Below are positions 32,356 through 41,120 of a stretch of 49,851 bases of DNA, one piece after another. The notes under the pieces were generated by a model that worked only from the letters and a program-made list of their open reading frames with translations, was not told the origin of the DNA and searched no databases. This DNA comes from Nostoc sp. NOS(2021). GTDB lineage: Bacteria > Cyanobacteriota > Cyanobacteriia > Cyanobacteriales > Nostocaceae. The number at the start of each line of letters is the position of its first letter. The stretch's first letter is position 1. The translations under genes and the position numbers were made by a program. The stretch is from positions 1-49,851 of the forward strand of contig NZ_JABXKM010000119.1 in assembly GCF_017115025.1 (NCBI RefSeq), written 5' to 3'.

Positions 32356-32787
32356 AATAAAGTTCAAGTTTTTAGTATCTGTAATAACTACTCGTCTCAG
32401 AGGTTTGTTTACGGAAAAGTTGAGTTATTTTCCCTGACTCGTGAGTGTCTATACAATTTTGTAGGTCGAAACTTCAAAATATTCAACTGTAATTATGCTT
32501 AAATGTCCAAAATGAAAATCTCGGCTGATAAGAGAAGGCAGTTATTGTTGAGCGCGATTTCAGCTTGTGGAAAGTGCCGCGAGATATGGTAGCTATGCGG
32601 TTCTGGCATCCTACGGCAGGCGCTAGCCTCTCCTCTTCTTAGCTAGGCCAACGAGTTAGCTTACCCCTACTGCTACGCGCTACGCAAAATACGTCGTCAG
32701 TAGCGGTAATTCATGAATTACCGCTACGGAATAATAGGCTGATCTTATCTGAAATAGAACCGTGATCAGCCACAATAGAAGTTGCCG
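32356..32787. other. Gene-free spacer with repeats
   Basis: A 432-bp divergent spacer. Its right half contains the composite repeat 32606-32727. No gene or RNA is recognised in the left half. Confidence 0.5.
32606..32727. repeat. Composite repeat with 28-nt palindrome
   Basis: Starts with GGCATCCTACGGCAGGCG, which is also inside the FAD oxidoreductase insert. It continues with CTACTGCTACGCGCTACGCAAAA pieces and ends with a perfect 28-nt palindrome (32700-32727) that begins GTAGCGGTAATTC. The palindrome differs from the one at 29196-29223 only by paired, compensating changes. Confidence 0.7.
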
Positions 32788-33240
32788 ATGTTTGAAGCGC
32801 TGATTATGGAAGAATTATTAAGTTTGAAAGACTTGCTTGTTAAAGGCGATGTTCAAGGGGCATTGATTATAGTTGAAGAATTAACAGAAATGAGCCGAAA
32901 TGACATCATCAAGACGATTCGTAGCTATGCAGTGATTTTGCTGTTGCATCTGATTAAACAACAAGCTGAAAATCGCACGACTCGCTCTTGGGAAGTCTCA
33001 ATTCGGAATTCAGTTCGGGAAATTCAACGTGAAAATAAGCGGCGTCAAGCGGGGGGCTATTATCTCACGCCAGAAGAATTGTTAGAAATCTTAGCAGAAG
33101 CCCATTTAAATGCCATTGATGAAGCTTCCTTAGAAGTAGAAGAAGGTCGTTATGAGCTAGAAGAATTAGAAAAGCTGGTTAACCGAGAAGAAATCATCAA
33201 TCGTGCTTTGACTTTAATTTTACCAGGAGAGTCTAGTTAA
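32788..33240 (+). CDS. DUF29-like protein
   Basis: A 150-residue helical protein from the ATG at 32788 (an ATG 18 bp later is possible). The sequence VEELTEMSRNDIIKTIRSYAVILLLHLIKQQAENRTTRSWEVSIRNSVREIQREN resembles the DUF29 family, with the conserved LL-x-HLIK-x-Q and RSW blocks. The C-terminal 60 residues are acidic. The function is unknown. Its stop codon directly abuts the TTG start of tlyA, so the two genes are translationally coupled. Confidence 0.65.
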   Translation: MFEALIMEELLSLKDLLVKGDVQGALIIVEELTEMSRNDIIKTIRSYAVILLLHLIKQQAENRTTRSWEVSIRNSVREIQRENKRRQAGGYYLTPEELLEILAEAHLNAIDEASLEVEEGRYELEELEKLVNREEIINRALTLILPGESS

Positions 33241-34059
33241 TTGGCTAAACAGCGACTCGACACACTATTAGTAGAGTTAAATTTATGTTCTTCTCGCGCC
33301 TTAGCACAACGGTTAATTCAGGCGGGGGAAGTCACTGTTAATCAACAGTTAGTTGATAAACCTGGTACAGAAGTTGATATTTCGGCTCAAATAAATATTA
33401 AGGTGCGATCGCCTTTTGTTTCTAGAGGCGGTGAAAAACTCTCCAAAGCTTTGTCAGTATTTGCCATTCCCGTAGGAGAGCGCATTTGTTTAGATGGTGG
33501 GATTTCTACTGGTGGTTTTACTGATTGTCTGTTGCAAGCTGGAGCAAAACAAGTTTACGGTATTGATGTCGGTTACGGGCAAGTTGACTGGCGGTTGCGA
33601 AATGATTCGCGGGGGGTTTTGCGGGAACGCACCAATTTACGCCAACTACGACCAGATGAGTTATATGGCGAGGATGACGCGATTCCTGATTTGGCGGTGG
33701 TCGATGTATCGTTTATATCTTTAACCAAGATTCTGCCTGCTTTGTGGCAGCTAACTCAAGCTAATCGGGAAGCTGTGTTGTTAGTCAAGCCACAGTTTGA
33801 AGTTGGTAGATCGCGTGTGGGTAAAAAAGGCGTTGTGCGTGATCCAAATGACCAAGCTGATGCTATTTTCCAGGTGTTGCAAGCAGCCCAGGAATTAGGA
33901 TGGAAATACAAAGGCTTAACTTGGTCGCCGATTACTGGCCCTGCTGGGAATATTGAATATCTTTTGTGGTTGGGAATGGAAAGTGAAACACCACCACTTG
34001 ATTTAGAGGCAATTAAGCAGATAACTTTAGAAGCAACAACTGATTTACGCAAGAGTTAA
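33241..34059 (+). CDS. tlyA: TlyA-family rRNA 2'-O-methyltransferase
   Basis: A 272-residue protein with an N-terminal S4 RNA-binding domain (RLDTLLVELNLCSSRALAQRLIQAGEVTVN) and a FtsJ/RrmJ-like SAM methyltransferase domain. Motif I is CLDGGISTGGFTDCLL (83-98), where most TlyA proteins have D-x-GASTGGFTD, so Ile replaces Ala. The VDVSFISLTKILP and LVKPQFEVGRSRVGKKGVVRDP regions are typical. It methylates ribosomal RNA and was formerly called haemolysin A. The start is TTG at 33241 with AGGAGAG 9 bp before it. It directly follows the DUF29-like gene and is convergent with the PIN gene. Confidence 0.88.
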   Translation: MAKQRLDTLLVELNLCSSRALAQRLIQAGEVTVNQQLVDKPGTEVDISAQINIKVRSPFVSRGGEKLSKALSVFAIPVGERICLDGGISTGGFTDCLLQAGAKQVYGIDVGYGQVDWRLRNDSRGVLRERTNLRQLRPDELYGEDDAIPDLAVVDVSFISLTKILPALWQLTQANREAVLLVKPQFEVGRSRVGKKGVVRDPNDQADAIFQVLQAAQELGWKYKGLTWSPITGPAGNIEYLLWLGMESETPPLDLEAIKQITLEATTDLRKS

Positions 34060-34077
34060 ACGTTGGTTAAGGATATT

Positions 34078-34599
34078 TTACTTGGTGCGATCGCTTCGGC
34101 GTTTAGGTGCTGGGGTAGCTGGTTCATAAGCCTTCAGTCCCCCATCGCCCGTAAAAATTTCTACTTGGAATGTGCTGCTGGTTTTAGCGTAATATTCAGC
34201 TACAGTCTTAATTGTCGCATCTCCGATAGAAATCTTTCTAGATGCTAGAGTAGGCCATTCCGTAGCCAACTGTTTCAATTGTTCTGAATTCCAAAGTTCA
34301 CCTACTTGAGTTTCAAAAACCCCCCAAGGTATTAATCCATCTGCTACTTTCACTAAAATATCAGCGAAAGCTTGAGCAATTTCATATCGCCTAGACTTAG
34401 CTTGTGCAATGTGATTACCAGTTTCTATAATTGTTGCTAATGGTAGTATAAACTTTGCTTTTTGTCTTTCTTCTGCTTGAAAACGGGCTTTAACTCTTTT
34501 TTGATCCCATTTATCATTATCAGAGCCACAAGTCTCTTTACCAGGAACACCGAAGTAGACGCAGAGTATTGATGTGTCAATAATCAGAACCTTTCTCAT
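34078..34599 (-). CDS. PIN-like nuclease of ATPase/PIN pair
   Basis: A 173-residue PIN-fold protein. Acidic residues stand where a PIN active site needs them: D8 in LIIDTSIL, E59 in ATIIETGNHI, D127 in SIGDATIKTVAEYY, D152 in FTGDGGLKAYEP. This suggests an active metal-dependent ribonuclease. It starts 8 nt after the stop of the ATPase gene and is surely co-transcribed with it. It is not the usual VapC length (about 130 residues) and has no VapB-type antitoxin next to it. The pair therefore resembles a defence or abortive-infection module rather than a VapBC system, which is inference. Confidence 0.75.
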   Translation of the reverse strand: MRKVLIIDTSILCVYFGVPGKETCGSDNDKWDQKRVKARFQAEERQKAKFILPLATIIETGNHIAQAKSRRYEIAQAFADILVKVADGLIPWGVFETQVGELWNSEQLKQLATEWPTLASRKISIGDATIKTVAEYYAKTSSTFQVEIFTGDGGLKAYEPATPAPKRRSDRTK

Positions 34600-34607
34600 A
34601 TTTAACT

Positions 34608-35795
34608 TTACTTCTTATCAGAAAGGCTCTTTTCAATTGCGCCTTTAGTTGCTAATCTGCCCAAAGTTCCTGATGCTAGCAAAAGAGGAAGATTTTCAAT
34701 ATCTTCTAAAAGGGTAAGTTTGCTTTCTCCAGTTTCAGAATCGCGGTGTGCAACAACCACAAAAGGAACTATCTCTGGGCCTAAAGCATCAAGTAAAGCT
34801 GGATTATGGGTAGTAAGTAAAATATCAATTTTTCTTTTGCTGCCAATTTCCCGTAGTATTCTGACTAGCAATTCTGCACGGGAAGGATGAAGACCATTAT
34901 CTATTTCTTCAATTACTAGTTGACTACCTTCTGGTCGAGTAAGTAATGCTGTGAGGATTGCTAGAAAGCGCAAAGTTCCATCGGACATAGTTCTAGCATC
35001 AATTTCTGTAACATGACCAGGTTTCCATTCTTCCTGACAGTAAAGCATTGCATCAGTACCAAATCTGCCAACCTTTTCTGCCCATACTTTCTGAATATCT
35101 CCTTCCGGCAAATCTTTGATATATCTAGACAGAGTTGCTTCTATCTCGGCTTTATTTTTTTCAGGTAATGTTGCTAACACTCCTGCCATATTGGATGCAT
35201 CACTTTCATATATCTCAGAAACTTTCACATAATCACGCATTTTAGATGGAATAGGATTTAAAATAAAAATATTTTCAATAGATTTCAAAATTTGGTCAAG
35301 TATTATTTCTACTTTATCTTCTCCATCATCTAAAAAAGAAAAATTAATAACATCTAATTTTTTCTGTAATAAATTATATTCATAAATATGCTTATGTAAA
35401 AAATAATTGGTAACAGTTTTTTGCTCATATTCTGTGTCTTCTCTAGCAAGTGTAGAATTTTCTAAAATATGAGGAAAAGGTTTTATCCCTACTGTAATAC
35501 TATGAATATAATCACTAGTATCGTTCTCAAACTGAACCACTACCTTTAGTGTAAATTTTGTTTCAGTTTGATATGCTGCCCACTCGATACCACCTCGAAT
35601 GGATGGTAGTCTTTTGTCTCCTGCTAAAGCTACTTCAACCTTTTCACCTTGTACTATTCTCTTTAAAAATTCCAAAGCCTCAACTACATTAGATTTACCA
35701 CTGGCATTTGTTCCAATAAGAACAGTCAACGGGTCAAGTGGAAGCTCGGCATAACGGAAACTTTTCCAGTTTTCTAAGATGAGTTGCTTAAGCAT
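34608..35795 (-). CDS. AAA15/AAA21-type SMC-like ATPase
   Basis: A 395-residue ATPase of the RecF/SMC-like AAA_21 group. It starts LKQLILENWKSFRYAELPL, has Walker A GTNASGKSN (28-36), the signature-like RTMSDGTLRFLAILTALL, Walker B QLVIEEIDNGLHPSRAELL and the H-loop LLTTHNPALLDAL. The ATG at 35795 has GGAG six bases before it; the TTG at 35807 is rejected. The middle part (100-230) is variable and may sense a trigger. The PIN-like gene follows directly. Such ATPases with a nuclease partner are common in defence islands (for example PARIS, Septu). Confidence 0.82.
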   Translation of the reverse strand: MLKQLILENWKSFRYAELPLDPLTVLIGTNASGKSNVVEALEFLKRIVQGEKVEVALAGDKRLPSIRGGIEWAAYQTETKFTLKVVVQFENDTSDYIHSITVGIKPFPHILENSTLAREDTEYEQKTVTNYFLHKHIYEYNLLQKKLDVINFSFLDDGEDKVEIILDQILKSIENIFILNPIPSKMRDYVKVSEIYESDASNMAGVLATLPEKNKAEIEATLSRYIKDLPEGDIQKVWAEKVGRFGTDAMLYCQEEWKPGHVTEIDARTMSDGTLRFLAILTALLTRPEGSQLVIEEIDNGLHPSRAELLVRILREIGSKRKIDILLTTHNPALLDALGPEIVPFVVVAHRDSETGESKLTLLEDIENLPLLLASGTLGRLATKGAIEKSLSDKK

Positions 35796-35972
35796 GATCA
35801 ACTCCAAAACTCTACCTACTTAAATTTAGCTCCTAACAGTAGCGATCGCACAAGGTTTTTAATTCTTCAATATCTCAGCAAAAACAGCAAAAACAACAAA
35901 GCCAGCAGATAAAGTAAAAAATTGCCTAATTACTCCATCCAACTGGCTAAATTTCGCTGCGCTTTTAGAGAT

Positions 35973-37574
35973 TTATGCTTCTGGCGGCAAATCTACACTG
36001 TAAAGAGTTTTACCTACCAAGTTACGCAGTGTTACCGTCATCACCTTTGTATTAGCATCAATCTTGATTCCTCCAAAGAATTGCAAACCTTCACTTGGGG
36101 GTCGATTTGCTTTTGTACCTGGAGGAAGACTTTGAAATATTAATTGTGGCCCAAAGGTATTATCCAATTCGTTTGGCCCAAATGTGCCAGAGTTAAGAGG
36201 CCCGGCGACGAATTCCCAAAAAGGCTTAAAGTCGGTAAACTGCGCTTTTGCGGGGTCGTAATAATGGGCTGCTGCGTAATGTACATCAGCAGTTAACCAA
36301 ACAACATTCTGGATATTCTTGTTTTTGATAAATCGTAGTAAATCGGCAAGTTCTAGTTCTCTTCCTAAAGTTGGGCCATTTCCGTTAGCCCAAGCTTCAA
36401 AGTCCGTGGTACCGTCTGTAACTATCAGTCCCAAAGGCATATCACTAGCAATCACTTTCCATGTTGCTTTTGATGATAGCAATTGCTTTTTCAACCATTG
36501 CACTTGTATTTTGCTCAAAAAATCTGTTTTTTGACTTGGTACTGGCTGATTATTGGGGCTATTTGGTCCCCGATAGGTGCGCTCATCCAGCATGAAAATG
36601 TCTAGTAATGGCCCATGCTTAAAGGAGCGATAAATTTTCGTTTTGTCTGGATTATCGGTTGTATATCCAATCGGCAGATATTCTAAAAACGCTTGTCTTG
36701 ACCTTTCAGCTAACAAGTTAACATCCTTAACTGTATAACGATCATCGTTGACGATAATTTGCCCAGGATACCAATTGTTCCTTGTTTCGTGGTCGTCCCA
36801 CTGTGCCAATATGGGAACTTCAGCATTGAAACGCTTGATGTTTTCATCCAGCAAATTGTAAATATAATTGCCACGAAATTCTGTTAGAGTCTCTGCTACT
36901 TTGGATTTTTCGGGTGTGGTGATGTTTTTCCAAATAGTGCCGTCGTCTAAAGTTACTTCTGCTTGAATGGGACCATCGGCATAAATATTATCGCCAGAAT
37001 GGATGAAAAAGTCGGGATTAAGTTGACGCATACTTTCGTAAATTTTCATCCCACCGAACTCAGAATTAATCCCCCATCCCTGACCGGCAGTGTCTCCACC
37101 CCAAACAAAGAATACATCTCGCCCAGATTTGGAGGGAGTTCGGAAAGTGCCTTTGACAGGAGCGCTGTAGGTGCCTTGATAATCTAAATCTTGGAAGATT
37201 ACCCGATAAAATAATTGTTGGTCTGGTGGTAAATTTCTCAGATAAAGTCGGGCTGTAAAGTCGCTATTTTTTAAAGCATTGGGCCCCACAACTCGCTGGA
37301 CATTTTTAAAAGATTCGCTGGTAGAATATTCTACGATCATTTTGGCAGGGCGATCGCTCCGACTCCAAATGACAATGCTATCATTGCAGATATCTCCGCT
37401 AGCTACACCATAAGGTATACCAGGACGCATTTTATCAGAGGTGATAATTCCAGGTGCTTGGGCAAAAACTTGTGATTTGGATACAATATTTGTGGCAATA
37501 ATTCCACCTGCTGCGATCGTTGAACGGAGCAAAAACTGGCGGCGGTTTAGCTTCAATGAGTGATTAGATTCCAT
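35973..37574 (-). CDS. phoD: PhoD-family alkaline phosphatase
   Basis: A 533-residue phosphodiesterase/phosphomonoesterase. The N-terminus has a Tat signal (LKLNRRQFLLRSTIAAGG), then a Fn-like PhoD_N domain (GVASGDICNDSIVIWSRSD) and the metallophosphatase core: FVWGGDTAGQGWG, HSGDNIYADGPI, AQWDDHETRNNW and ADVHYAAAHYYDP provide Ca/Fe ligands. It acts outside the cytoplasmic membrane in phosphate scavenging. The start is the ATG at 37574; the TTG at 37589 would only lengthen the n-region. Three TTAACTTA-like octamers at 11-bp spacing upstream suggest PhoB control. Confidence 0.92.
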   Translation of the reverse strand: MESNHSLKLNRRQFLLRSTIAAGGIIATNIVSKSQVFAQAPGIITSDKMRPGIPYGVASGDICNDSIVIWSRSDRPAKMIVEYSTSESFKNVQRVVGPNALKNSDFTARLYLRNLPPDQQLFYRVIFQDLDYQGTYSAPVKGTFRTPSKSGRDVFFVWGGDTAGQGWGINSEFGGMKIYESMRQLNPDFFIHSGDNIYADGPIQAEVTLDDGTIWKNITTPEKSKVAETLTEFRGNYIYNLLDENIKRFNAEVPILAQWDDHETRNNWYPGQIIVNDDRYTVKDVNLLAERSRQAFLEYLPIGYTTDNPDKTKIYRSFKHGPLLDIFMLDERTYRGPNSPNNQPVPSQKTDFLSKIQVQWLKKQLLSSKATWKVIASDMPLGLIVTDGTTDFEAWANGNGPTLGRELELADLLRFIKNKNIQNVVWLTADVHYAAAHYYDPAKAQFTDFKPFWEFVAGPLNSGTFGPNELDNTFGPQLIFQSLPPGTKANRPPSEGLQFFGGIKIDANTKVMTVTLRNLVGKTLYSVDLPPEA

Positions 37575-37638
37575 ACTAAATAATGGCAAGCTAAAGAAGT
37601 CTTACAGGATAAGTGTTTAACACATTCTGTTAGAACGA

Positions 37639-37668
37639 TAAGTAAAGATTAAGTTATCTAATAGTTAA
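37639..37668 (-). promoter_or_regulatory. Possible Pho box of phoD
   Basis: On the minus strand TTAACTAT, ATAACTTA and TTTACTTA are spaced at exactly 11 bp with 3-bp gaps, 65-95 bp before the phoD ATG. Cyanobacterial Pho boxes are 8-bp repeats with the same period and a TTAAC core. The match to the consensus is only partial. Confidence 0.4.
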
Positions 37669-37731
37669 TAAAATATTAATATATTGGATTCGCTGAAGTA
37701 CTCTATATTCCCACATCTACGCTGTGAATTT

Positions 37732-37986
37732 GGGAGCATCCCAATGCAAGCAAATTTACCAAAATCGTTACAATTCAATTGCGAATGAAGCGTACTTCTT
37801 CCCTACGGGACGCTACGCGAACCCAGAAGCAAGCTACGCGGTAGCGTCTTGTAGAGTTGCGGAATGTAGACGCGAAGCGGCTTCCCGAAGGGTAGCAATC
37901 GCAACATCTGTACTTTGCGATTGCTTTGCTTCACTGCATTCCGCTCGCAATGACAAATTATGTTTTTACACATTTGGGATGCTCCC
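37732..37986. repeat. 255-bp MITE-like element
   Basis: Terminal inverted repeats GGGAGCATCCCAATG (37732-37746) and CATTTGGGATGCTCCC (37971-37986). The interior contains CTACGCGAACCC, AAGCTACGCGGTAGCG and GACGCGAAGCGGCTTCCCG pieces of the dispersed repeat set. The ends resemble those of the element at 22778-22897. The rest of 37575-38066 holds the phoD upstream region and about 80 bp before the kinase gene. Confidence 0.7.
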
Positions 37987-38066
37987 CTGAATTTTGGATA
38001 GCAATTTGGGAAAGATAAGTTTGTAACGATTGATGAACTTTGAAATCATAGAGACGGATATTCAGG

Positions 38067-39623
38067 ATGTTACCAGAAATATTACCTCAGGAGTCAAGGT
38101 TTGAGAGTATGCTGACTATTGATGGCATGACAGATGCTAATGAGTCGAACTTGCGATTAGAGTCAACTTTGCAAGAATTACCCTTTTGGGAGGTTGAGAT
38201 TGAAATAGAGCGTCCAGGCAATGATTTAGTGATGCTTTTTAACCAAGAGCCTTTACTGCCAGGAATTATACTGAATAATAATCAACACTATGCGGGGATG
38301 GTTTCGCGGCGGAAATTCTTTGAGTATATGAGCCACCCTTATAGTCTGGCACTATTTTCTAGTAGACCGATTAGAATTCTCTACAAGTTTTTCCATCTAG
38401 AGATGTTACCACTTTCTGAGGATATGCTCATTATCAATGCGACTCAGGCAAGTTTGCAACGACCACCTGAAATTGCTTATGAGCCGATTTTAGTTAAAAC
38501 TACCTCTGGAAAATATAAGCTCGTCGATTTTCATCAATTACTCTTAGCCCACTCCCAAATTCATGTTTTAACACTTATTGAACTACAGCAGGTAGAGGAA
38601 CAATCTAGAGTCGCTAAAGCAGGATTTAATGATCTTAAACAGAACTATACGCGATTAATTCAGAATGAAAAAATGGCTGCCTTAGGACAACTCGTTGCTG
38701 GTATTGCCCACGAAATCAATAACCCCGTCAACTTTATTGCTGGCAACCTTGTTCACGCCATCGAATACAGTCAAAATTTACTCGCTCTCATTAGATTGTA
38801 CCAACAATATTATCCTGAACCAGAAGCGGAAATTCAAACTGTGATCGCAGAAATTGAACTGGATTTTTTAACCACCGACCTCCCCCGTCTTCTCACCTCT
38901 ATGGAGGTTGGTACTGAGCGAATCAAGCAAATCATTCTTTCCTTACGAAATTTTTCCCGTCTTGATGAATCTGATAAAAAATTAGTTGATATCCATGAAG
39001 GTATTGATAGCACCCTGGTAATTTTAGAAAGCCGTCTCAAAAATCACCAAATCGGTGAAAGCATAAACATAATTAAGGAATACGGTGATCTTCCTAAAGT
39101 TGAGTGCTACGCTGGGTTACTCAATCAGGTATTTATGAATATTTTGGCGAATGCGATTGATGCCATACAAGAGTCATTAGTGAGCCAGCACGGTCTTCTC
39201 CCTTCGCGCAGCGTCTCGCAGAGAAGGGGAGACGCTAAAAGCGAAAGCGATGGGGGAAACCCCCATGATGTGACTGGCGCTAGCGTAGCGGTAGCGAGGT
39301 ACGAGCGTCTACCCGTAAGGGTCATTAGTCATCCGTCATGGGTAAGGGATAAAGCACAAATTTGTATTCATACTAAACTCACTGATGACAAGCAAGTAAT
39401 TATTCGCATTTCCGATAATGGCCCGGGAATTCCAGAGAGTTTCCAAAATCAGTTGTTTGATCCATTTTTCACCACTAAACCCGTTGGCAAAGGAACTGGA
39501 TTAGGTCTATCTATTAGCTATCAAATTGTTGTGCAAAAACACGGTGGTAAACTGCAATGTATATCGGCTGTTGGCGAAGGGACTGAGTTTATTATTAAAA
39601 TTCCAGTTCAACTTAATTCTTAA
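38067..39623 (+). CDS. Sensor histidine kinase with repeat insertion
   Basis: A 518-residue soluble kinase. The N-terminal 170 residues (ILNNNQHYAGMVSRRKFFEYMSHPYS, TSGKYKLVDFHQLLLAHSQI) look like a CBS-type or phosphoacceptor-linked input domain. A coiled coil leads to the H-box MAALGQLVAGIAHEINNPVNF (His about 215). The ATPase domain has N-box NAIDAIQ (about 366-372), G1 DNGPGIP (about 450-456) and G2 GKGTGLGLSIS. Between N-box and G1 about 50 residues (LPSRSVSQRRGDAKSESDGG...) come from dispersed DNA repeats. This is a variable loop (ATP-lid side) of the fold, so the kinase may still work. No response regulator is adjacent. Confidence 0.87.
   Translation: MLPEILPQESRFESMLTIDGMTDANESNLRLESTLQELPFWEVEIEIERPGNDLVMLFNQEPLLPGIILNNNQHYAGMVSRRKFFEYMSHPYSLALFSSRPIRILYKFFHLEMLPLSEDMLIINATQASLQRPPEIAYEPILVKTTSGKYKLVDFHQLLLAHSQIHVLTLIELQQVEEQSRVAKAGFNDLKQNYTRLIQNEKMAALGQLVAGIAHEINNPVNFIAGNLVHAIEYSQNLLALIRLYQQYYPEPEAEIQTVIAEIELDFLTTDLPRLLTSMEVGTERIKQIILSLRNFSRLDESDKKLVDIHEGIDSTLVILESRLKNHQIGESINIIKEYGDLPKVECYAGLLNQVFMNILANAIDAIQESLVSQHGLLPSRSVSQRRGDAKSESDGGNPHDVTGASVAVARYERLPVRVISHPSWVRDKAQICIHTKLTDDKQVIIRISDNGPGIPESFQNQLFDPFFTTKPVGKGTGLGLSISYQIVVQKHGGKLQCISAVGEGTEFIIKIPVQLNS
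39182..39330 (+). repeat. Repeat insertion inside histidine kinase gene
   Basis: About 150 bp of dispersed palindromic repeat pieces (GCAGCGTCTCGCAGAGAAGG, GCTAGCGTAGCGGTAGCGAG, CTACCCGTAAGGG) lie within the coding frame. GTCATTAGT occurs on both sides (39173-39181 and 39321-39329). The total encoded insert is about 50 residues without a stop. Exact borders are estimates. Confidence 0.65.
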
Positions 39624-39925
39624 CTTCTTAAGAAAAACAAGCATTAACAATTCAAAATTCAAAATGACGCTCTCTACGAGACGCTAAAAGCGAACGCAGA
39701 CTCGCTCTAAGCGAAGCTATGGCGAAGGCTTTACGCTGCGCTAACAAAATTCAAAATTCTTGCATTAAAGACATTTTCAGACGGGGATTTAAACCCCGAC
39801 TGAAACTTCGCGGAGGCGGAGTGGCTCCGACTCCGCGCTACCTGTATTGTTGGGGTCTTAAATCCTTTGATTTACGATAAGTAATAGTCAAAATTGTCAG
39901 TTTTCCTTCACTTACATATTGAATT
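39624..39925. other. Spacer filled with repeats
   Basis: A 302-bp interval. 39660-39740 consists of GAGACGCTAAAAGCGAACGC-type dispersed repeat pieces, directly followed by the 136-bp repeat 39745-39880. No gene is seen. Confidence 0.5.
39745..39880. repeat. 136-bp repeat, copy 1
   Basis: Nearly identical to 46149-46284, with one noted difference (AAATCC versus AAACCC). It contains the hairpins CGGGGATTTAAACCCCG and GCGGAGGCGGAGTGGCTCCG/ACTCCGC. Such low divergence indicates recent transposition or gene conversion. Confidence 0.85.
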
Positions 39926-41029
39926 TTAACTATAAGTTCCTGCCCTCTCACTAATGACCGTAACAGGTTCTGACTCGATATCATCTATCTTCTTAAACTC
40001 TCCAGCCCGCCAGCTATCTGTTATATCCTTGATAAAACTGGCAATAGGGATCGCAATTAACAAACCCAGCACTCCTCCCAACTTTGCCCCCAACAGCAAA
40101 GAAATCACCACCCACACGGGATTTAGTCCAGTCAAATTACCGAGAATTCGAGGTGCAACAAAATTAGAATTAACTTGGTCGATCGCAACAGCTACACCTA
40201 AGACTTCAACTCCTAACCAAAAGTTTTGCAACGCCACCAACAAACTTACTATGGCGATACCTACCCCTGTACCAAAGGGGAAGAGAGAAAACAAACCAAT
40301 ACCGATGCCAAAAAGTAGAGCCAAGGGAACTTGCAGCGCCAAAAACGCCAGTGTAATTGTCACCCCTAACACAGCTCCCAATGTTGCTTGCCCGATGAAG
40401 TAATTGTGGAAATCCTCTCGCAGTAATTCCCGCACTTTTAACCCAATGTTAGGGGGAAACCATTGAAAAATTCCGTCCCAAAGACGTTCGCCGTTTAATA
40501 TTAAATAGATAGTCAGCACTACCGCCAGCAGCACATTGAGGACAATACCAATGGTATCGACGGCAAAACCAAGAATTCTACCAGTAAACGACTGAAGTTG
40601 GTTAGATAATCGTTCCAGAACTTGGGTAAATAAACCACTTAAATTAATCGGAAGTTGTTGTTGACTTAACGCCCAATCTTGGAAAGCTTGCAGCTGCTGA
40701 GTTCCAGAATCAATCCAACTGGGCAAAATATTAGCTAGCTCTACGAGTTGTTGGATAATCAGGGGAACCAAGGTGATGCCTAAAGCTCCTAAAACCACCA
40801 CAGTCAAAAGCAACACTCCGGCGATCGCCAGGTTACGTTTTACCCTTTGTTCCTGGAGAAACTGGATTGGATAGTTCAAGACAAAAGCCAGTAAGATGGC
40901 GGCGGCAATAATACTCACCAACGGTTGAAAATACTGTACAACTTGGAGCAATAGCCAGCCGTTCAGAATGGCAATGGGAAATGCCAATCCTATAGTTAAC
41001 CATCGCGGCAGTTTGTTTACTGATTGCAT
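39926..41029 (-). CDS. AI-2E/PerM-family membrane permease
   Basis: A 367-residue polytopic membrane protein of the AI-2E (UPF0118/PerM) family. The pattern is typical: two N-terminal helices (LTIGLAFPIAILNGWLLLQVV, IIAAAILLAFVLNYPIQFL), a third (IAGVLLLTVVVLGALGITLVPLIIQQL), a long soluble loop, then four or five helices ending in NPVWVVISLLLGAKLGGVLGLLIAIPIASFIKDI. The ATG at 41029 has GGAG 9 bp before it; GTG at 41044 is an alternative. Substrates of the family include autoinducer-2 and Na+/H+ in different members; here unknown. Confidence 0.85.
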   Translation of the reverse strand: MQSVNKLPRWLTIGLAFPIAILNGWLLLQVVQYFQPLVSIIAAAILLAFVLNYPIQFLQEQRVKRNLAIAGVLLLTVVVLGALGITLVPLIIQQLVELANILPSWIDSGTQQLQAFQDWALSQQQLPINLSGLFTQVLERLSNQLQSFTGRILGFAVDTIGIVLNVLLAVVLTIYLILNGERLWDGIFQWFPPNIGLKVRELLREDFHNYFIGQATLGAVLGVTITLAFLALQVPLALLFGIGIGLFSLFPFGTGVGIAIVSLLVALQNFWLGVEVLGVAVAIDQVNSNFVAPRILGNLTGLNPVWVVISLLLGAKLGGVLGLLIAIPIASFIKDITDSWRAGEFKKIDDIESEPVTVISERAGTYS

Positions 41030-41120
41030 TAGTGGTGACTCCACAAGAGTTTTAACAATTCAAAATTCAAAATTTAAAAGAGTTTCATAGAGAGCGAAAA
41101 GTATGTTATGATAAAGGTTT

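Noticed and set aside
37724..37990. An 88-codon plus-strand frame upstream of the kinase gene
   Set aside because: It lies almost entirely inside the MITE-like element 37732-37986, and its translation follows the repeat palindromes.
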